64,000 nucleotides of DNA from Afipia sp. Its GTDB lineage: Bacteria; Pseudomonadota; Alphaproteobacteria; Rhizobiales; Xanthobacteraceae. The notes beneath the pieces were generated by a model. It did no database searches. It was not told where the DNA came from and worked only from the letters and a program-made list of their open reading frames with translations. Location: the NCBI GenBank assembly GCA_024707075.1, contig JANQAK010000003.1:1736001-1800000 (forward strand), in the 5' to 3' direction. Positions 1 to 9,008 of the stretch are shown in pieces. Positions within the stretch are counted from its first letter, which is position 1. Every line of letters begins with the position of its first letter. A program made the position numbers and the translations under genes.

Positions 1-630
1 CAGGATCGCACCCGCGGCGGCGGACAAGTCGCGCGGCCGGCACCACGGCTCGGTCAGGGCGCGTACCAGCAGCGCAATGAAATCCTGATCGATCTGGATC
101 GTCGCAGGGTCCAGCGACCGCACCGCCATCACGAAGGTCGATTTCAGGCTGGCACTGTCCTCCCGACGCAATCCCCTGATCGCAACGGTCAATGCTTCGG
201 CGGGACGTCCGTGCAGCAGCAGGAGTGCCGCGAGATTGTTATGTGCGCCGGGAAAGTCCGGCGCGAGTTCCAGCACCTTGCGGTTGTGAACGATCGCGTC
301 GTCGTCACGGCCGCAATCGGACAGCACCCGCGCCAGATTGTAATGCGGCTCCGGATTGCGCTTGTCGGCGGCAATGGCTTTTCTGAGCAGATCGATGCCA
401 GCGTCGCTGTGGCCCGATTGATGCGCGAGCAGGCCGAGATAGCCAAGCGCCCCGCCGTGGCGCGGATTGGCGGCGAGCACTTCGCGATAGCCGGCTTCCG
501 CCTCACGCAACCGCCCGCCCTGATGATGGCCGATCGCCTGCCGGAACAGCGTCTCGACGAGAAAGTCCGAAGAGCGCGAGACCGTATCCTTGCCGGTCTT
601 TCCTTCAGCCCGGCGTTGTTTTCTGTTCAC
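1..630 (-). CDS. TPR-repeat protein, N-terminal part (runs off the window)
   Basis: The reverse strand reads from a GTG at 630 (VNRKQRRAEG...) for 210 codons to the window edge, so the C-terminus is missing. A purine-rich AGGTTGAG lies just upstream of the GTG, and an in-frame stop precedes it. Residues about 29-155 form roughly four 34-residue tetratricopeptide repeats with the usual small/aromatic pattern (for example LREAEAGYREVLAANPRH and AIVHNRKVLELAPDFPGAHN). There is no signal peptide, so it is probably cytoplasmic. Bradyrhizobial proteins with this MNRKQRR-type start plus TPRs often carry a C-terminal methyltransferase or glycosyltransferase domain. Whether that holds here cannot be seen. 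TPRs imply protein-protein contacts only, so no reaction is assigned. Confidence 0.75.
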   Translation of the reverse strand, partial: MNRKQRRAEGKTGKDTVSRSSDFLVETLFRQAIGHHQGGRLREAEAGYREVLAANPRHGGALGYLGLLAHQSGHSDAGIDLLRKAIAADKRNPEPHYNLARVLSDCGRDDDAIVHNRKVLELAPDFPGAHNNLAALLLLHGRPAEALTVAIRGLRREDSASLKSTFVMAVRSLDPATIQIDQDFIALLVRALTEPWCRPRDLSAAAGAIL

Positions 631-742
631 GATCTCAACCTGAAGAAGTTTCCCGGATCAGCCGCGGCGAAGCTACGTCATCGCTTTGATGCGATCCAGA
701 TGGCGCATTCCAGGAATGTTTACAGCAGTGAGGATATTCGCG

Positions 743-2432
743 CTACCAGCGCCCGAACAGGCCGCCGAACCCGAAGCCCGGTGAGCCGCCGACATTCGCC
801 GGAGGCCGTGGGAATCCGTCGCGGCCCACGGTCTGCTGACGCGGACGGATAGCGAAGCCCGGCGGAACGCGGCTGGTATCCTGCGCGATATATCCCTCCG
901 GCGGTTGAGCAGGCCTTCTGGGTTTAGGTTTCGGCGCAGCGACAGTCCCGTCAGGCGAGACAACGGCAACTGCGGGATCGCTCGGCGGCGCGCTGAGCGC
1001 GCCCACTTCGCGGCGCGGCCATGAAAAATCGTCCGCGCGCCCGGCGGGCGGCGCAAGCGGCTCGCCCTTCACCAGCGTGCGCGCCGCAAGCGCATCCACC
1101 GACGCGGGCCGTGTGCCGACACCGCCGAGCAGTTCGTCGGTGCCGACCGATGACGCCACCAGCGGAATCACCGGGCCCATCAGCGGGCGCGGACCGGCTT
1201 CGCCCGGACGGATGTTGGAATCCGGCGAGAAGGATCTGCTCGGCAGCGCGATGGGGCCAGAGCGCGTCGCCAGCACACGGCGGATCTCCTGTTCGGTGTA
1301 ATGCGCGAGCTTGCGCGCGCCGGCCTTGGTGAAATAGACTCCGTCGTTGGAGCGCAGGCGGCGCTGTCTGGCCTTCGAAGTCAGGACCTTGCTGCGCGAA
1401 GCGCCCGGCCTCATCCACGAAGCCATCCCAGACGTCGACATAGGTGATGCCGGTCTTGCCGGCGACGTCGCGATAAAGCGCGTCGAGGAACAGCATGTCC
1501 GAGGTGGCCTTGGGGCCGCGTACCGCGGGCAGACCGACCCACAGCACCGGCACGCCCCTGGACTTCAGGACCGCGACCATCTCCTCGATCTTCTTGGTGT
1601 AGAGTTCGACCCACCGTTCCTCGCGAAAATCATAACTGCCGCTCGCCGAGCGCGCCTTCTCCGGTGCCATGATCTGCGGCGTGTCATCGTCATCATCGGG
1701 CGCGACATCGGTCTCCGCCGGCTTGTTGTCCGCGGTCTTGTTGTCTGCTCCGGCTTCAGCAGGCTTATCGCCGGGCTTCGCGGCATCAGCCTCGTTCGGC
1801 CTGGCGCCCTTCTTCGCGCCCTTCGTCCTGTCGCCGGGCTTTTCGCCCGGCTTGGCATCGGCCTTCTTCTCGACCGCGGGTTCGCGGATCGGAATGCGGT
1901 CGTTCAGACCGAGCATCACGACGATGACATCCGGCTTCTCGGTGGCGAGAATGCCCTTCGCCGCGGCGACCCAGTCGGAGGGTTCGCCCTTGGGCTGATA
2001 CTTCAAAAGACCGGACACTGTCTTGTGCTTGCGGATCACGCCAAGTTCAGGCGTTTCCGCCAGCGCATCTTCAAGGCCGTAGGCGAGCCAGTCCGCCATC
2101 GCATCGCCGAGCACCAGCACGTTCTGTTCGGGAATTGTATCGCGCTTGGCGGGCGCCGGTGCGCGCGAGTAGTCTACGCGCGGCGCCTGCTGCTGCTGCT
2201 GGCCAGGGCCGAAGGTGTCACTGAATGGCGAGAAAAATCCTCCGCCGCCACCGCCTTTGGGCACGCCGCGCGGTGGTGGGGCCGGACGGCGGCCAAATCC
2301 GAAATCGAAGAACTGCGCCGAAGCCGGTCCCGCCACGCCAAACAGCATGGCACCCGCCACTGCCAGAACGATCAGTGGGCCGCGTTCGGTCAACAGGCGC
2401 AGGAATGAAGTCCGTTTCGGCATATGGCTCAC
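743..2432 (-). pseudogene. DUF459 / SGNH-hydrolase-like secreted protein, frameshifted
   Basis: The first frame starts at 2432 (or the ATG at 2423) with a signal peptide (hydrophobic LIVLAVAGAMLFGVAG, then PASAQ) and a Gly/Pro-rich linker. It continues with SGNH-like blocks VLVLGDAMADWL and VMLGLNDRIP, a charged Lys/Asp/Pro-rich insertion, and TYVDVWDGFVDEAGRF. After FEGQ near 1365 the homologous sequence continues in another frame (RRLRSNDGVYFTKAGARKLAHY, which carries the D-x-V-x-F-T block typical of DUF459), and runs to a stop at 743 through a Pro-rich tail. One extra base in 1361-1370 explains the break. The family is periplasmic/cell-envelope and its substrate is not established. If the indel is real, the C-terminal catalytic block is lost. 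If it is a sequence error, this is an intact protein of about 560 aa. Confidence 0.8.
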
Positions 2433-2571
2433 AGCGGTGCGGAAAAGCGGTACGTTAAAATAGTAACAGATTCAGGCCCGAACAGGGCGAAATCGCGGGC
2501 CATAAACAAGTCTTCGCGGCCCGGCGTCAAGGGCCCGAACCGCCCGGGGGGTGGAGTAAACCTCCCGGGAT

Positions 2572-2955
2572 TCAGGTGCCTGTGTCGCCCGCTGCGGCCT
2601 CCGACCAGGTCAGGATCGCATCGAGCGCCGGACATAGCGCCTGTCCCCAATCCGTCAGGGCATATTCGACTTTCGGCGGCACCCGCTGATGAACGATGCG
2701 CCGCACGAGGCCGTCGTTCTCCATCTGCCGAAGCTGCTGGGTCAGCATCTTCTGCGACACCGCCGGGATCGCCCGTTCGAGTTCGGAAAACCGCAGCACT
2801 TGTCCGCCGAACAGATGAAACAGGATGATCAGCTTCCAGCGGCCTTCGAGAATTCGCAAAGCGCGCTCGACGCCGTCAGCGGCGGTCACGGGCGTATGAT
2901 GTTCGTTGCCCTTACCTGGAGGTGCGTGGCTTACCTTCTGGTGCGTTCTTGTCAT
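2572..2955 (-). CDS. HxlR-family winged-helix transcriptional regulator
   Basis: This is a 127-aa protein whose residues about 28-115 match the HxlR (MarR-like, DUF24) fold: [17 protein letters not shown], then [21 protein letters not shown] as the DNA-recognition helix, then the wing [20 protein letters not shown]. Family members are dimeric DNA-binding sensors of redox or electrophile stress, and usually control a divergent neighbour. Here the neighbour is the SnoaL-like gene starting at 3039. The 83-bp intergenic region is the likely shared control region, but I see no convincing palindrome in it. Only the N-terminal extension (before residue 25) is low-complexity, and a shorter start is possible. 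Confidence 0.9.
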   Translation of the reverse strand: MTRTHQKVSHAPPGKGNEHHTPVTAADGVERALRILEGRWKLIILFHLFGGQVLRFSELERAIPAVSQKMLTQQLRQMENDGLVRRIVHQRVPPKVEYALTDWGQALCPALDAILTWSEAAAGDTGT

Positions 2956-3038
2956 GCCGCAAGCGTATGCCCATCCTTGACGTCACACAATCAGGTCGCC
3001 TCGTGCGGTCTGTTCATCGCATCGTCACAGGAGCCCTC

Positions 3039-3365
3039 ATGTCCATTCAGCTTCCCTCACCCATCGACACCTATATCGCTTCGGAAAATGCCGGCGACAT
3101 GGATACGCTGACGGCATGCTTCGCATCCGACGCCGTCGTTCATGATGAAGGGCGCACGATCCAGGGCCACGAGGCCATCCGGGAGTGGATGACCAGGTCG
3201 CGGGAAAAATATCATCACACTGTCGAGCCGGTCGCAGTGACGACAAAGAACGGCAAGATCGTCATGACCGGAAAAGTGTCCGGCGCGTTTCCCAACAGTC
3301 CGGTCAATCTCGATTTCAATTTCGGCGTGACGGACGACAAGATCACGTCGCTGAAGATCGGGTGA
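3039..3365 (+). CDS. SnoaL-like / NTF2-fold small protein
   Basis: The ATG at 3039 follows CAGGAG (3028-3033), a good ribosome-binding site, and gives 108 aa. The sequence has the SnoaL_2/NTF2-like pattern: [42 protein letters not shown], then beta strands ending [13 protein letters not shown]. Proteins of this fold are small cone-shaped barrels used as hydrolases, isomerases or ligand binders, and the reaction cannot be read from the sequence. Divergent pairing with the HxlR regulator suggests it is induced with whatever that regulator senses. The upstream in-frame extension (from 2922) overlaps the regulator and lacks coding character, so the ATG at 3039 is preferred. Confidence 0.85.
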   Translation: MSIQLPSPIDTYIASENAGDMDTLTACFASDAVVHDEGRTIQGHEAIREWMTRSREKYHHTVEPVAVTTKNGKIVMTGKVSGAFPNSPVNLDFNFGVTDDKITSLKIG

Positions 3366-3491
3366 AGTGTGCCTGCGCCCGCTGATGGCGAGCGGTAAGG
3401 CCCGCATCCCCATCAGCAACATTCACATCCCCGCAAACGGAGAGATGTCACAACGATTGATTCCATGGTCCGCCCGGACGCCAAAAGCGGA

Positions 3492-3519
3492 TTGACAGGA
3501 TTTATATATCCATTATTCT
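3492..3519 (+). promoter_or_regulatory. Sigma70-type promoter of the ars operon
   Basis: TTGACA (3492-3497) is a perfect -35 hexamer. Sixteen bases later TATTCT (3514-3519) serves as the -10. Transcription would start near 3526, which is the arsR ATG itself, so the message is predicted to be leaderless or nearly so. No Shine-Dalgarno sequence is seen upstream of either candidate ATG (3526, 3532). Confidence 0.6.
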
Positions 3520-3527
3520 CGATATAT
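3504..3527. promoter_or_regulatory. Inverted-repeat operator for ArsR
   Basis: ATATATC (3504-3510) and GATATAT (3521-3527) are perfect reverse complements separated by 10 bp. The repeat spans the -10 region and the first bases of the arsR coding sequence, where a bound ArsR dimer would block polymerase. AT-rich imperfect palindromes of this size are usual for ArsR/SmtB repressors. Binding by this ArsR is inferred. Confidence 0.6.
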
Positions 3528-3888
3528 GGAAATGGAAGATACAATCCTCGCGCTTGCGGCGCTAGCTCAATCGACGAGGCTCGATGTGTTCCGGCTTCTC
3601 GTCAAGCACGAGCCGGAGGGTCTTCCGGCCGGCGAGATCGCGCGATCGACCGCCGTTCCGCAAAACACCATGTCGTCGCATCTGGCAATCCTGACACGGG
3701 CAGGCTTGGTGACTGCGACCAGATCCGGCAGATCGATCGTGTATCGCGCCGATCTCGCGCGCTTCCAGGATGTCGTGCTCTTCATGCTGAAGGACTGTTG
3801 CGGCGGGAAGCCTGAAATCTGCGCGCCGCTGATCGAAAGCCTGACGCCCTGCTGCCCGCCGGCGAAGAAGAGGAAAGCAAATGTCTGA
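3526..3888 (+). CDS. arsR: ArsR-family arsenic-responsive repressor
   Basis: A 120-aa winged-helix repressor. Residues 8-60 read ALAALAQSTRLDVFRLL...AGEIARSTAVPQNTMSSHLAIL, the ArsR helix-turn-helix, followed by the beta-wing LVTATRSGRSIVY. Cysteines at 91-92, 99 and 109-110 in the C-terminal part are available for As(III) binding. This resembles the C-terminal Cys arrangement of Acidithiobacillus/Corynebacterium-type ArsR, not the CVC site of the plasmid R773 protein. It is the first gene of a five-gene operon and overlaps the next gene by 8 nt. The operator overlaps its own start codon, implying autorepression relieved by arsenite. The ATG at 3532 is an alternative start. Confidence 0.93.
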   Translation: MEMEDTILALAALAQSTRLDVFRLLVKHEPEGLPAGEIARSTAVPQNTMSSHLAILTRAGLVTATRSGRSIVYRADLARFQDVVLFMLKDCCGGKPEICAPLIESLTPCCPPAKKRKANV

Positions 3889-4408
3889 CCGCATTTACAA
3901 CGTCCTGTTCCTTTGCACCGGCAACAGCACACGTTCAATTCTCGCCGAGTCGATCTTGCGCAAGGACGGCCGCGGACGGTTTCGCGCGTTCTCTGCCGGC
4001 AGTCAGCCGAAGGGCCGCGTGAACCCCTTCGCGATCAAGGTTCTCAAGAGCGCCGACTTTCCCGTCGACGACTTGCGCTCGAAGAGCTGGGAAGAGTTCG
4101 CGGCTCCCGACGCGCCGGTGATGGATTTCGTTTTTACGGTTTGCGACAATGCCGCAGGCGAATCCTGCCCGGTCTGGCCCGGTCAGCCGATGACGGCGCA
4201 CTGGGGAATCGAGGACCCGGCAGAGGTGGAAGGAACGGACCTTCAAAAGGAGGCTGCGTTCGTCGCGGCGCTTCGCTACATGAAAAACCGGATCGCGATT
4301 TTCACGAGCCTGCCGCTGAACAGCATCGACAAACTGTCTCTCGGTACAAAATTGCGCGACATTGGGCGCGCCGAAGGATCGACGAACGGCCAGGACAAAG
4401 CGAGCTGA
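3881..4408 (+). CDS. arsC: Arsenate reductase, low-molecular-weight PTPase type
   Basis: A 175-aa protein with the phosphatase P-loop C-x5-R-S at residues 12-19 (CTGNSTRS) and a second redox pair C88...C96 in TVCDNAAGESCPVWPG. This is the arrangement of thioredoxin-coupled ArsC enzymes (Staphylococcus pI258/Bacillus class), which reduce arsenate to arsenite through a Cys cascade. It is cytoplasmic. It overlaps arsR by 8 nt and the aquaporin gene by 1 nt, consistent with translational coupling. A second, unrelated arsenate reductase lies two genes downstream (5100-5507), so the operon carries two reduction chemistries. A trxB homologue lies far away at 62177. Assignment is secure at the class level. 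Confidence 0.92.
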   Translation: MSDRIYNVLFLCTGNSTRSILAESILRKDGRGRFRAFSAGSQPKGRVNPFAIKVLKSADFPVDDLRSKSWEEFAAPDAPVMDFVFTVCDNAAGESCPVWPGQPMTAHWGIEDPAEVEGTDLQKEAAFVAALRYMKNRIAIFTSLPLNSIDKLSLGTKLRDIGRAEGSTNGQDKAS

Positions 4409-5103
4409 TGCCCGGCTTCGATCTGCAACGCCGCCTTGTGGCGGAGAGCTTCGGCACGGCGCTTCTCGTCGCGACCGTCGTCGGCTCCGGCATCATGGCG
4501 GAAAGCCTGACCGGGGATACGGCGCTTGCCCTGCTCGGCAACACGCTGCCGACCGGCGCGATTCTCGTCGTCCTGATTACGATCCTGGGTCCGATTTCCG
4601 GCGCGCATTTCAACCCAGCGGTCACGCTGATCTTCGCTCTCCGGCGCGAACTCTCCAGCCGCGACGCGCTGTTGTATGTCACCGCGCAGATCATCGGCGG
4701 CATTGCCGGAACGATGATCGCGCACGCCATGTTCGCGCTGCCGATACTCGATGTGTCGATGAAAATGCGGACCGGCGGCGCGCAGTGGCTCGCGGAAGGC
4801 GTCGCCGCGTTCGGGCTGATTGCGACGATCCTCGCGGGGCTTCGCTTCGAGCGAACGTCGATCCCGTGGCTGGTCGGCCTGTACATCACGGCCGCCTACT
4901 GGTTCACCGCCTCCACGTCGTTTGCCAATCCGGCCGTCGCCATCGCGCGGTCCTTGAGCAACACATTCTCCGGCATTCGTCCGCAGGACCTGCCGGGCTT
5001 CATCGCCGCAGAATTGTCGGGCGCGGTCATGGCCCTTCTGTTTGTAAACTGGCTTCTCCGCGAGACCGCCGATCGAACTGTACATATCGAGGCCAAACCA
5101 TGA
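4408..5103 (+). CDS. aqpS: Aquaglyceroporin for arsenite exit (AqpS-like)
   Basis: A 231-aa MIP-family channel with six hydrophobic segments and the two half-helix NPA boxes at residues 69-71 (AHFNPAVTL) and 174-176 (FANPAVAIAR). Its ATG shares one base with the arsC stop (TGATG). In Sinorhizobium meliloti an aquaglyceroporin in the ars operon (AqpS) lets internally formed arsenite diffuse out and replaces the ArsB/Acr3 pump. The same role is inferred here because no efflux pump gene is present in the operon. Location is the inner membrane. It overlaps the next arsC by 4 nt (ATGA). Confidence 0.9.
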   Translation: MPGFDLQRRLVAESFGTALLVATVVGSGIMAESLTGDTALALLGNTLPTGAILVVLITILGPISGAHFNPAVTLIFALRRELSSRDALLYVTAQIIGGIAGTMIAHAMFALPILDVSMKMRTGGAQWLAEGVAAFGLIATILAGLRFERTSIPWLVGLYITAAYWFTASTSFANPAVAIARSLSNTFSGIRPQDLPGFIAAELSGAVMALLFVNWLLRETADRTVHIEAKP

Positions 5104-5507
5104 GCGTCACGATCTATCACAATCCCGATTGCGGCACGTCGCGCAATACGCTGGCGATGATCCGGCAAAGCGGTGAAGAGCCGATCGTGATCGAGTATCT
5201 GAAAAACCCGCCGAACCGCGACCGGCTTGTGCAGTTGATCGACGCCATGGGCATTTCGGTGCGGAACCTGCTGCGCGAAAAGGGCACGCCTTACCCGGAA
5301 CTCGGACTGGCAAACCCCGGACTGACCGACGACCAGCTTCTCGATGCGATGCTCGCGCATCCGATCCTGATCAACCGGCCCATCGTGGAGACCCCGAAGG
5401 GCACGCGCCTTTGCCGTCCCTCGGAGCTTGTGCTCGATCTGCTGGACAATCCGGTCACGTCCTTCGTCAAGGAAGATGGCGAAGCCGTCGCAAGACGAGC
5501 CCCTTGA
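5100..5507 (+). CDS. arsC: Arsenate reductase, glutaredoxin-dependent (ArsC/Spx fold)
   Basis: A 135-aa thioredoxin-fold protein. The catalytic Cys11 lies in [13 protein letters not shown]. The arsenate-binding arginines of the family correspond to NRP and RLCRPSE in the C-terminal half. This class reduces arsenate with glutathione and glutaredoxin, unlike the LMW-PTP enzyme upstream. Length is normal for the family (about 115-140). It overlaps aqpS by 4 nt and arsH by 1 nt, so it is co-translated with both. Confidence 0.93.
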   Translation: MSVTIYHNPDCGTSRNTLAMIRQSGEEPIVIEYLKNPPNRDRLVQLIDAMGISVRNLLREKGTPYPELGLANPGLTDDQLLDAMLAHPILINRPIVETPKGTRLCRPSELVLDLLDNPVTSFVKEDGEAVARRAP

Positions 5508-6217
5508 TGCCGGACGATCTTCCGAACATCGATCGCAAAGTGTTCGCGCAGCCGGACATCGCCGCCTTGCGCCCGTCCTCCGCTTCGCACCGGCCACGGA
5601 TCCTGCTGCTGTATGGCTCCTTGCGCGAACGCTCGTTCAGCCGCTTTCTGACCATGGAAGCCGCGCGCCTGCTGGATGCGTTCGGCGCGGACACCCGCAT
5701 CTTCAATCCATCCGGCCTGCCGCTGGCAGATGACGCGCCAGCCTCTCATCCGAAAGTCCAGGAGCTTCGCGCGTTATCCGCATGGTCCGAAGGACAGGTC
5801 TGGTGCAGTCCGGAACGCCATGGCGCAATGACCGGCATCATGAAAACCCAGATCGACTGGATACCGCTAACCTTGGGCGCGGTGCGTCCCACGCAGGGGA
5901 AAACGCTGGCCGTCATGCAGGTGAGCGGCGGTTCGCAGTCGTTCAACGCGGTCAATCAGATGCGCGTTCTGGGAAGATGGATGCGCATGATCACGATTCC
6001 CAACCAGTCATCCGTCGCGAAAGCCTATGAGCAGTTCGACGATGCGGGGCGCATGAAGCCCTCCGCCTATTACGATCGCGTGGTGGATGTGATGGAAGAA
6101 CTGATGAAGTTCACGCTGCTGACCCGCGACGCGTCGGCCTATCTGACCAACCGGTACAGCGAGCGGAAGGAAAGCGCGGCGCAGGCCTCTGCGCGCGCCC
6201 AACTGCAAGCGCACTGA
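5507..6217 (+). CDS. arsH: ArsH, NADPH-dependent FMN reductase / organoarsenical oxidase
   Basis: A 236-aa flavodoxin-like protein with the ArsH signature [20 protein letters not shown] (FMN phosphate loop) and downstream VQSGSPERHG- and [21 protein letters not shown] blocks (here seen as [15 protein letters not shown] and [11 protein letters not shown]). ArsH proteins form tetramers that reduce FMN with NADPH. In S. meliloti and Pseudomonas they confer resistance to arsenite or trivalent methylarsenicals. It is the last gene of the operon, sharing one base with the arsC stop. The next gene is convergent, starting its 3' end at 6225, and I see no clear terminator in the 7-bp gap. Confidence 0.93.
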   Translation: MPDDLPNIDRKVFAQPDIAALRPSSASHRPRILLLYGSLRERSFSRFLTMEAARLLDAFGADTRIFNPSGLPLADDAPASHPKVQELRALSAWSEGQVWCSPERHGAMTGIMKTQIDWIPLTLGAVRPTQGKTLAVMQVSGGSQSFNAVNQMRVLGRWMRMITIPNQSSVAKAYEQFDDAGRMKPSAYYDRVVDVMEELMKFTLLTRDASAYLTNRYSERKESAAQASARAQLQAH

Positions 6218-6224
6218 CCGGGCG

Positions 6225-7612
6225 TCAGCGCCCGCGCAGCCGGTCCAGCACACCCGATGAGGCGAAGCCGTCGGCGGGCGCGCCGATGGAGGCCTGGAAG
6301 CTGCGCAGGGCTTTACGGGTTTCGCCGCCGAGATTGCCGTCCGGCTCGCCGCGATAGAACCCGCGCTGCGCCAGCAACTGCTGCAACTCGAACCGCTCGT
6401 CGCGGGACAGCACCCGTTCCTGCCGCGGCCATTGCTGAACGAACGGCGTACCGCCGCGCAGCCGGTCCGCGAAATGACCGATGGCCAGCGCATAGGCCTC
6501 CGACGGATTGTAGCGCATGATCGAGCGGAAATTTCCGAGCATCAGGAAGCCCGGTCCATCCGCGCCCGCCGGTGCAAGCAGGAAGGCCTTGTCGGTCGCG
6601 CGGGGAAACGGCTTGCCGCCGGCGCGCCGGATGCCGAGATGCTCCCACTGCGCGATGGTGTAATTCTTGGCGCGGTCGGCATGGAGATAATTGAAGCCCT
6701 GCGGCACCTCGACCTCGTAGCCCCAGGTCTGTCCCGGCTGCCAGCCGTCCTTTTTGAACTTCGAGGCGGTGGACGCGATGATATCCGGCACGTCGTCGAC
6801 CACGTTGCGCTTGCCGTCGCGATCGAAATCCACCGCGAAGCGCTTGAACGCCGTCGGCATGAACTGCGTCGCGCCGAACGCCCCGGCCCATGAGCCACGC
6901 AACTGCTGCGGCGTCAGATCGCCGTGATGCAAAATCTCAAGTGCTGCGAGGAATTCATCCTTGAAGTAACCCTGACGCCGCCCGATGCAGGCCAGCGTCG
7001 CGGTCGAATTCAGCACGCTGCGGTCGCCGCCTTGCGTCGAGTAGTTCGACTCGATGCCCCAGATCGCGGCGATGATGTAGCGATCGACGCCATAGGCTTT
7101 CTCGACGGCGGCGAAGGTTGCGGCGTTTTTCGCCAGCACCTCGCGGCCGCGCGCGATGCGTGCGTCGGTGACGAGAATGTCGAGATAATCCCACACCGCC
7201 TTGGTGAATTCAGGCTGGGAATCCATCAGGTCCATGATGCGAAGGTCCGGCGTGAGGTCCGCCGTGAAGCGCTCAAAACTCTGTTGGGAAATTCCGCGGC
7301 GGGCGGCATCGGGCCACATCCCGGCGACGCAGCGGTCGAAATTCTGCGCCGAGCGGCGGATGGCATCGGCCGTCATCAGGGGATGACCGGACGCGCCGTC
7401 TTCGCCGCTCCATTCCTTCGCCGGCGCAGCCTGCGCCATGCGGCGCGGCGGCGGCGCGACCTGGCGCGGCATGGAGGAGTCTGGCTGATCGAGCCGGTAA
7501 TCTCCGCGCGCGATTGCAACGGGCCGCGTCCTGTCGCGCTCTGGGCCTGCGCATCCATCGCGCCCACCATCAGCATCGCCGCCGCCGCCACAACTGTCCC
7601 TGATTGACGCAT
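6225..7612 (-). CDS. Lytic murein transglycosylase (MltB-like) with peptidoglycan-binding domain; N-terminal frameshift
   Basis: The body of the protein (from about PRQVAPPPRRMAQ) contains an SLT_2/MltB catalytic domain, with the catalytic glutamate in IWGIESNYSTQGGD, followed by AWAGAFGATQFMPT-type and YLHADRAKNYTIAQWEHLG blocks. It ends with a C-terminal peptidoglycan-binding domain (QQLLAQRGFYRGEPDGNLGGETRKAL). It cleaves glycan strands in the periplasm to form 1,6-anhydroMurNAc. The export signal (MRQSGTVVAAAAMLMVGAMDAQAQ, ATG at 7612) is in a different frame from the body. The frames cross near 7480-7510, so one base is missing there or the start is elsewhere. The frame of the body stays open to 7673 but then encodes no signal peptide. 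Confidence 0.82.
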
Positions 7613-7715
7613 CACCGCTCGCACCTTCGAAACCCCGACCCAAAGACCTAGAAGGCCCGGTCACGGTTTCCAAAAGGCTAACAGAACGGCAATTCCTGAC
7701 GCAAAATTGTCGCGG

Positions 7716-8741
7716 TCACACCGGCGGCGGGTTACGCTCGGTAAATGTCGTGCGCTGGTGCCAGTAGGGATAGGGCAGCGTCACCTTGCTGGCCTCGTCC
7801 AGCTTCGCCACCTGCTCCTTGCTCAGGTTCCAGCCGACCGCGCCGAGGTTCTGCCTGAGCTGCTCCTCGTTGCGCGCGCCGACGATCACCGTCGAGACGG
7901 TCGGGCGCTGCAACAGCCAGTTCAGCGCGATCTGCGGCACTGTCTTGCCGGTCTCCCTGGCGATCGCGTCCATTGCATCGACGATGCGATAGACATGCTC
8001 GTCGGACACCGGCGGTCCCATTTCGGCGGTGGTGTCCAGACGGCTGACTTCCGGCTTGGGCTGACCGCGGCGGATTTTTCCGGTGAGACGGCCCCAGCCC
8101 AGCGGCGACCACACCACGGCGCCGATGCCCTGATCGATGCCGAGCGGCATCAGTTCCCATTCGTAGTCGCGGCCGACCAGCGAGTAATAGGTCTGGTTGG
8201 CGACGTAGCGCGGATAGCCGTGCTTGTCGGCGACATTGAGCGACTTCATCAGATGCCAGCCGGAGAAGTTCGAGACGCCGACGTAACGGATCTTGCCCGC
8301 GCGCACCAGCACATCGAGCGTGGACAATACTTCCTCGGGCGGCGTCATGGCGTCGAAGCCGTGCAGTTGAAACAGATCGATGTAATCGGTGCCGAGCCGC
8401 TTCAGCGACGCCTCGATCGTGGAGGTCAGATGCTGGCGCGAGGAGCCGACATCGTTGGGCTCGTCGCTGAACCGGAACGTCGCCTTGGTGGAGATCAGCG
8501 CCTTGTCGCGGCGGCCCTTGAGCGCCTCGCCCAGCACGCGCTCGGATTCGCCGCGCGAATAAACATCCGCCGTATCGAACATCGACACGCCTGCATCGAA
8601 GCACAGATCGAGCAGCCGCCGCGCCTCGGTGGCGTCGGTCTGTCCCCAGCCCGCAAGGCGGCCGACGCCGCCGAAAGTGCCGGTGCCGAACGACAGCGCA
8701 GGAACGGTGAGGCCCGAGGCCCCGAGACGGCGAAACTCCAT
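7716..8741 (-). CDS. Aldo/keto reductase
   Basis: A 341-aa TIM-barrel oxidoreductase of the Aldo_ket_red/Tas (YajO/voltage-gated-channel beta-subunit-like) group. Visible blocks are MFDTADVYSRGESERVLGEAL (catalytic Asp and Tyr), STKATF (catalytic Lys), the YIDLFQLHGFD segment with catalytic His, and the NADPH-binding C-terminal VIVGARNEEQLRQNLGA. It uses NADPH to reduce carbonyl compounds. The substrate is unknown. It stands alone, with the divergent galU gene 267 bp upstream. The start codon is the ATG at 8741, preceded by a short purine-rich GGAGAATCGCC (RBS-like). Confidence 0.92.
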   Translation of the reverse strand: MEFRRLGASGLTVPALSFGTGTFGGVGRLAGWGQTDATEARRLLDLCFDAGVSMFDTADVYSRGESERVLGEALKGRRDKALISTKATFRFSDEPNDVGSSRQHLTSTIEASLKRLGTDYIDLFQLHGFDAMTPPEEVLSTLDVLVRAGKIRYVGVSNFSGWHLMKSLNVADKHGYPRYVANQTYYSLVGRDYEWELMPLGIDQGIGAVVWSPLGWGRLTGKIRRGQPKPEVSRLDTTAEMGPPVSDEHVYRIVDAMDAIARETGKTVPQIALNWLLQRPTVSTVIVGARNEEQLRQNLGAVGWNLSKEQVAKLDEASKVTLPYPYWHQRTTFTERNPPPV

Positions 8742-9008
8742 GGCGATTCTCCTGAATAGTTAACTGGTGATGCCGGATCGCTGCCGCGCCGGGCAGCAGG
8801 CCGTGAAGGAAGGCGGCGGGAAGATAGGCCCCGCGATTTGACCGCGCCAGCGCGCCTTGGCGCATGGGAGCCGCCACAAAAAATCCTTAACCTGCTCACG
8901 CGGCGTTCATCCGTTCACCTTTACGGAACTCCCTGCCCGCGGCGTGGTTTTTCACGTCCGCAAAACCTGCTACCACCCCTTACCGCTTCTCTCACGCCCA
9001 AGAGCCTC

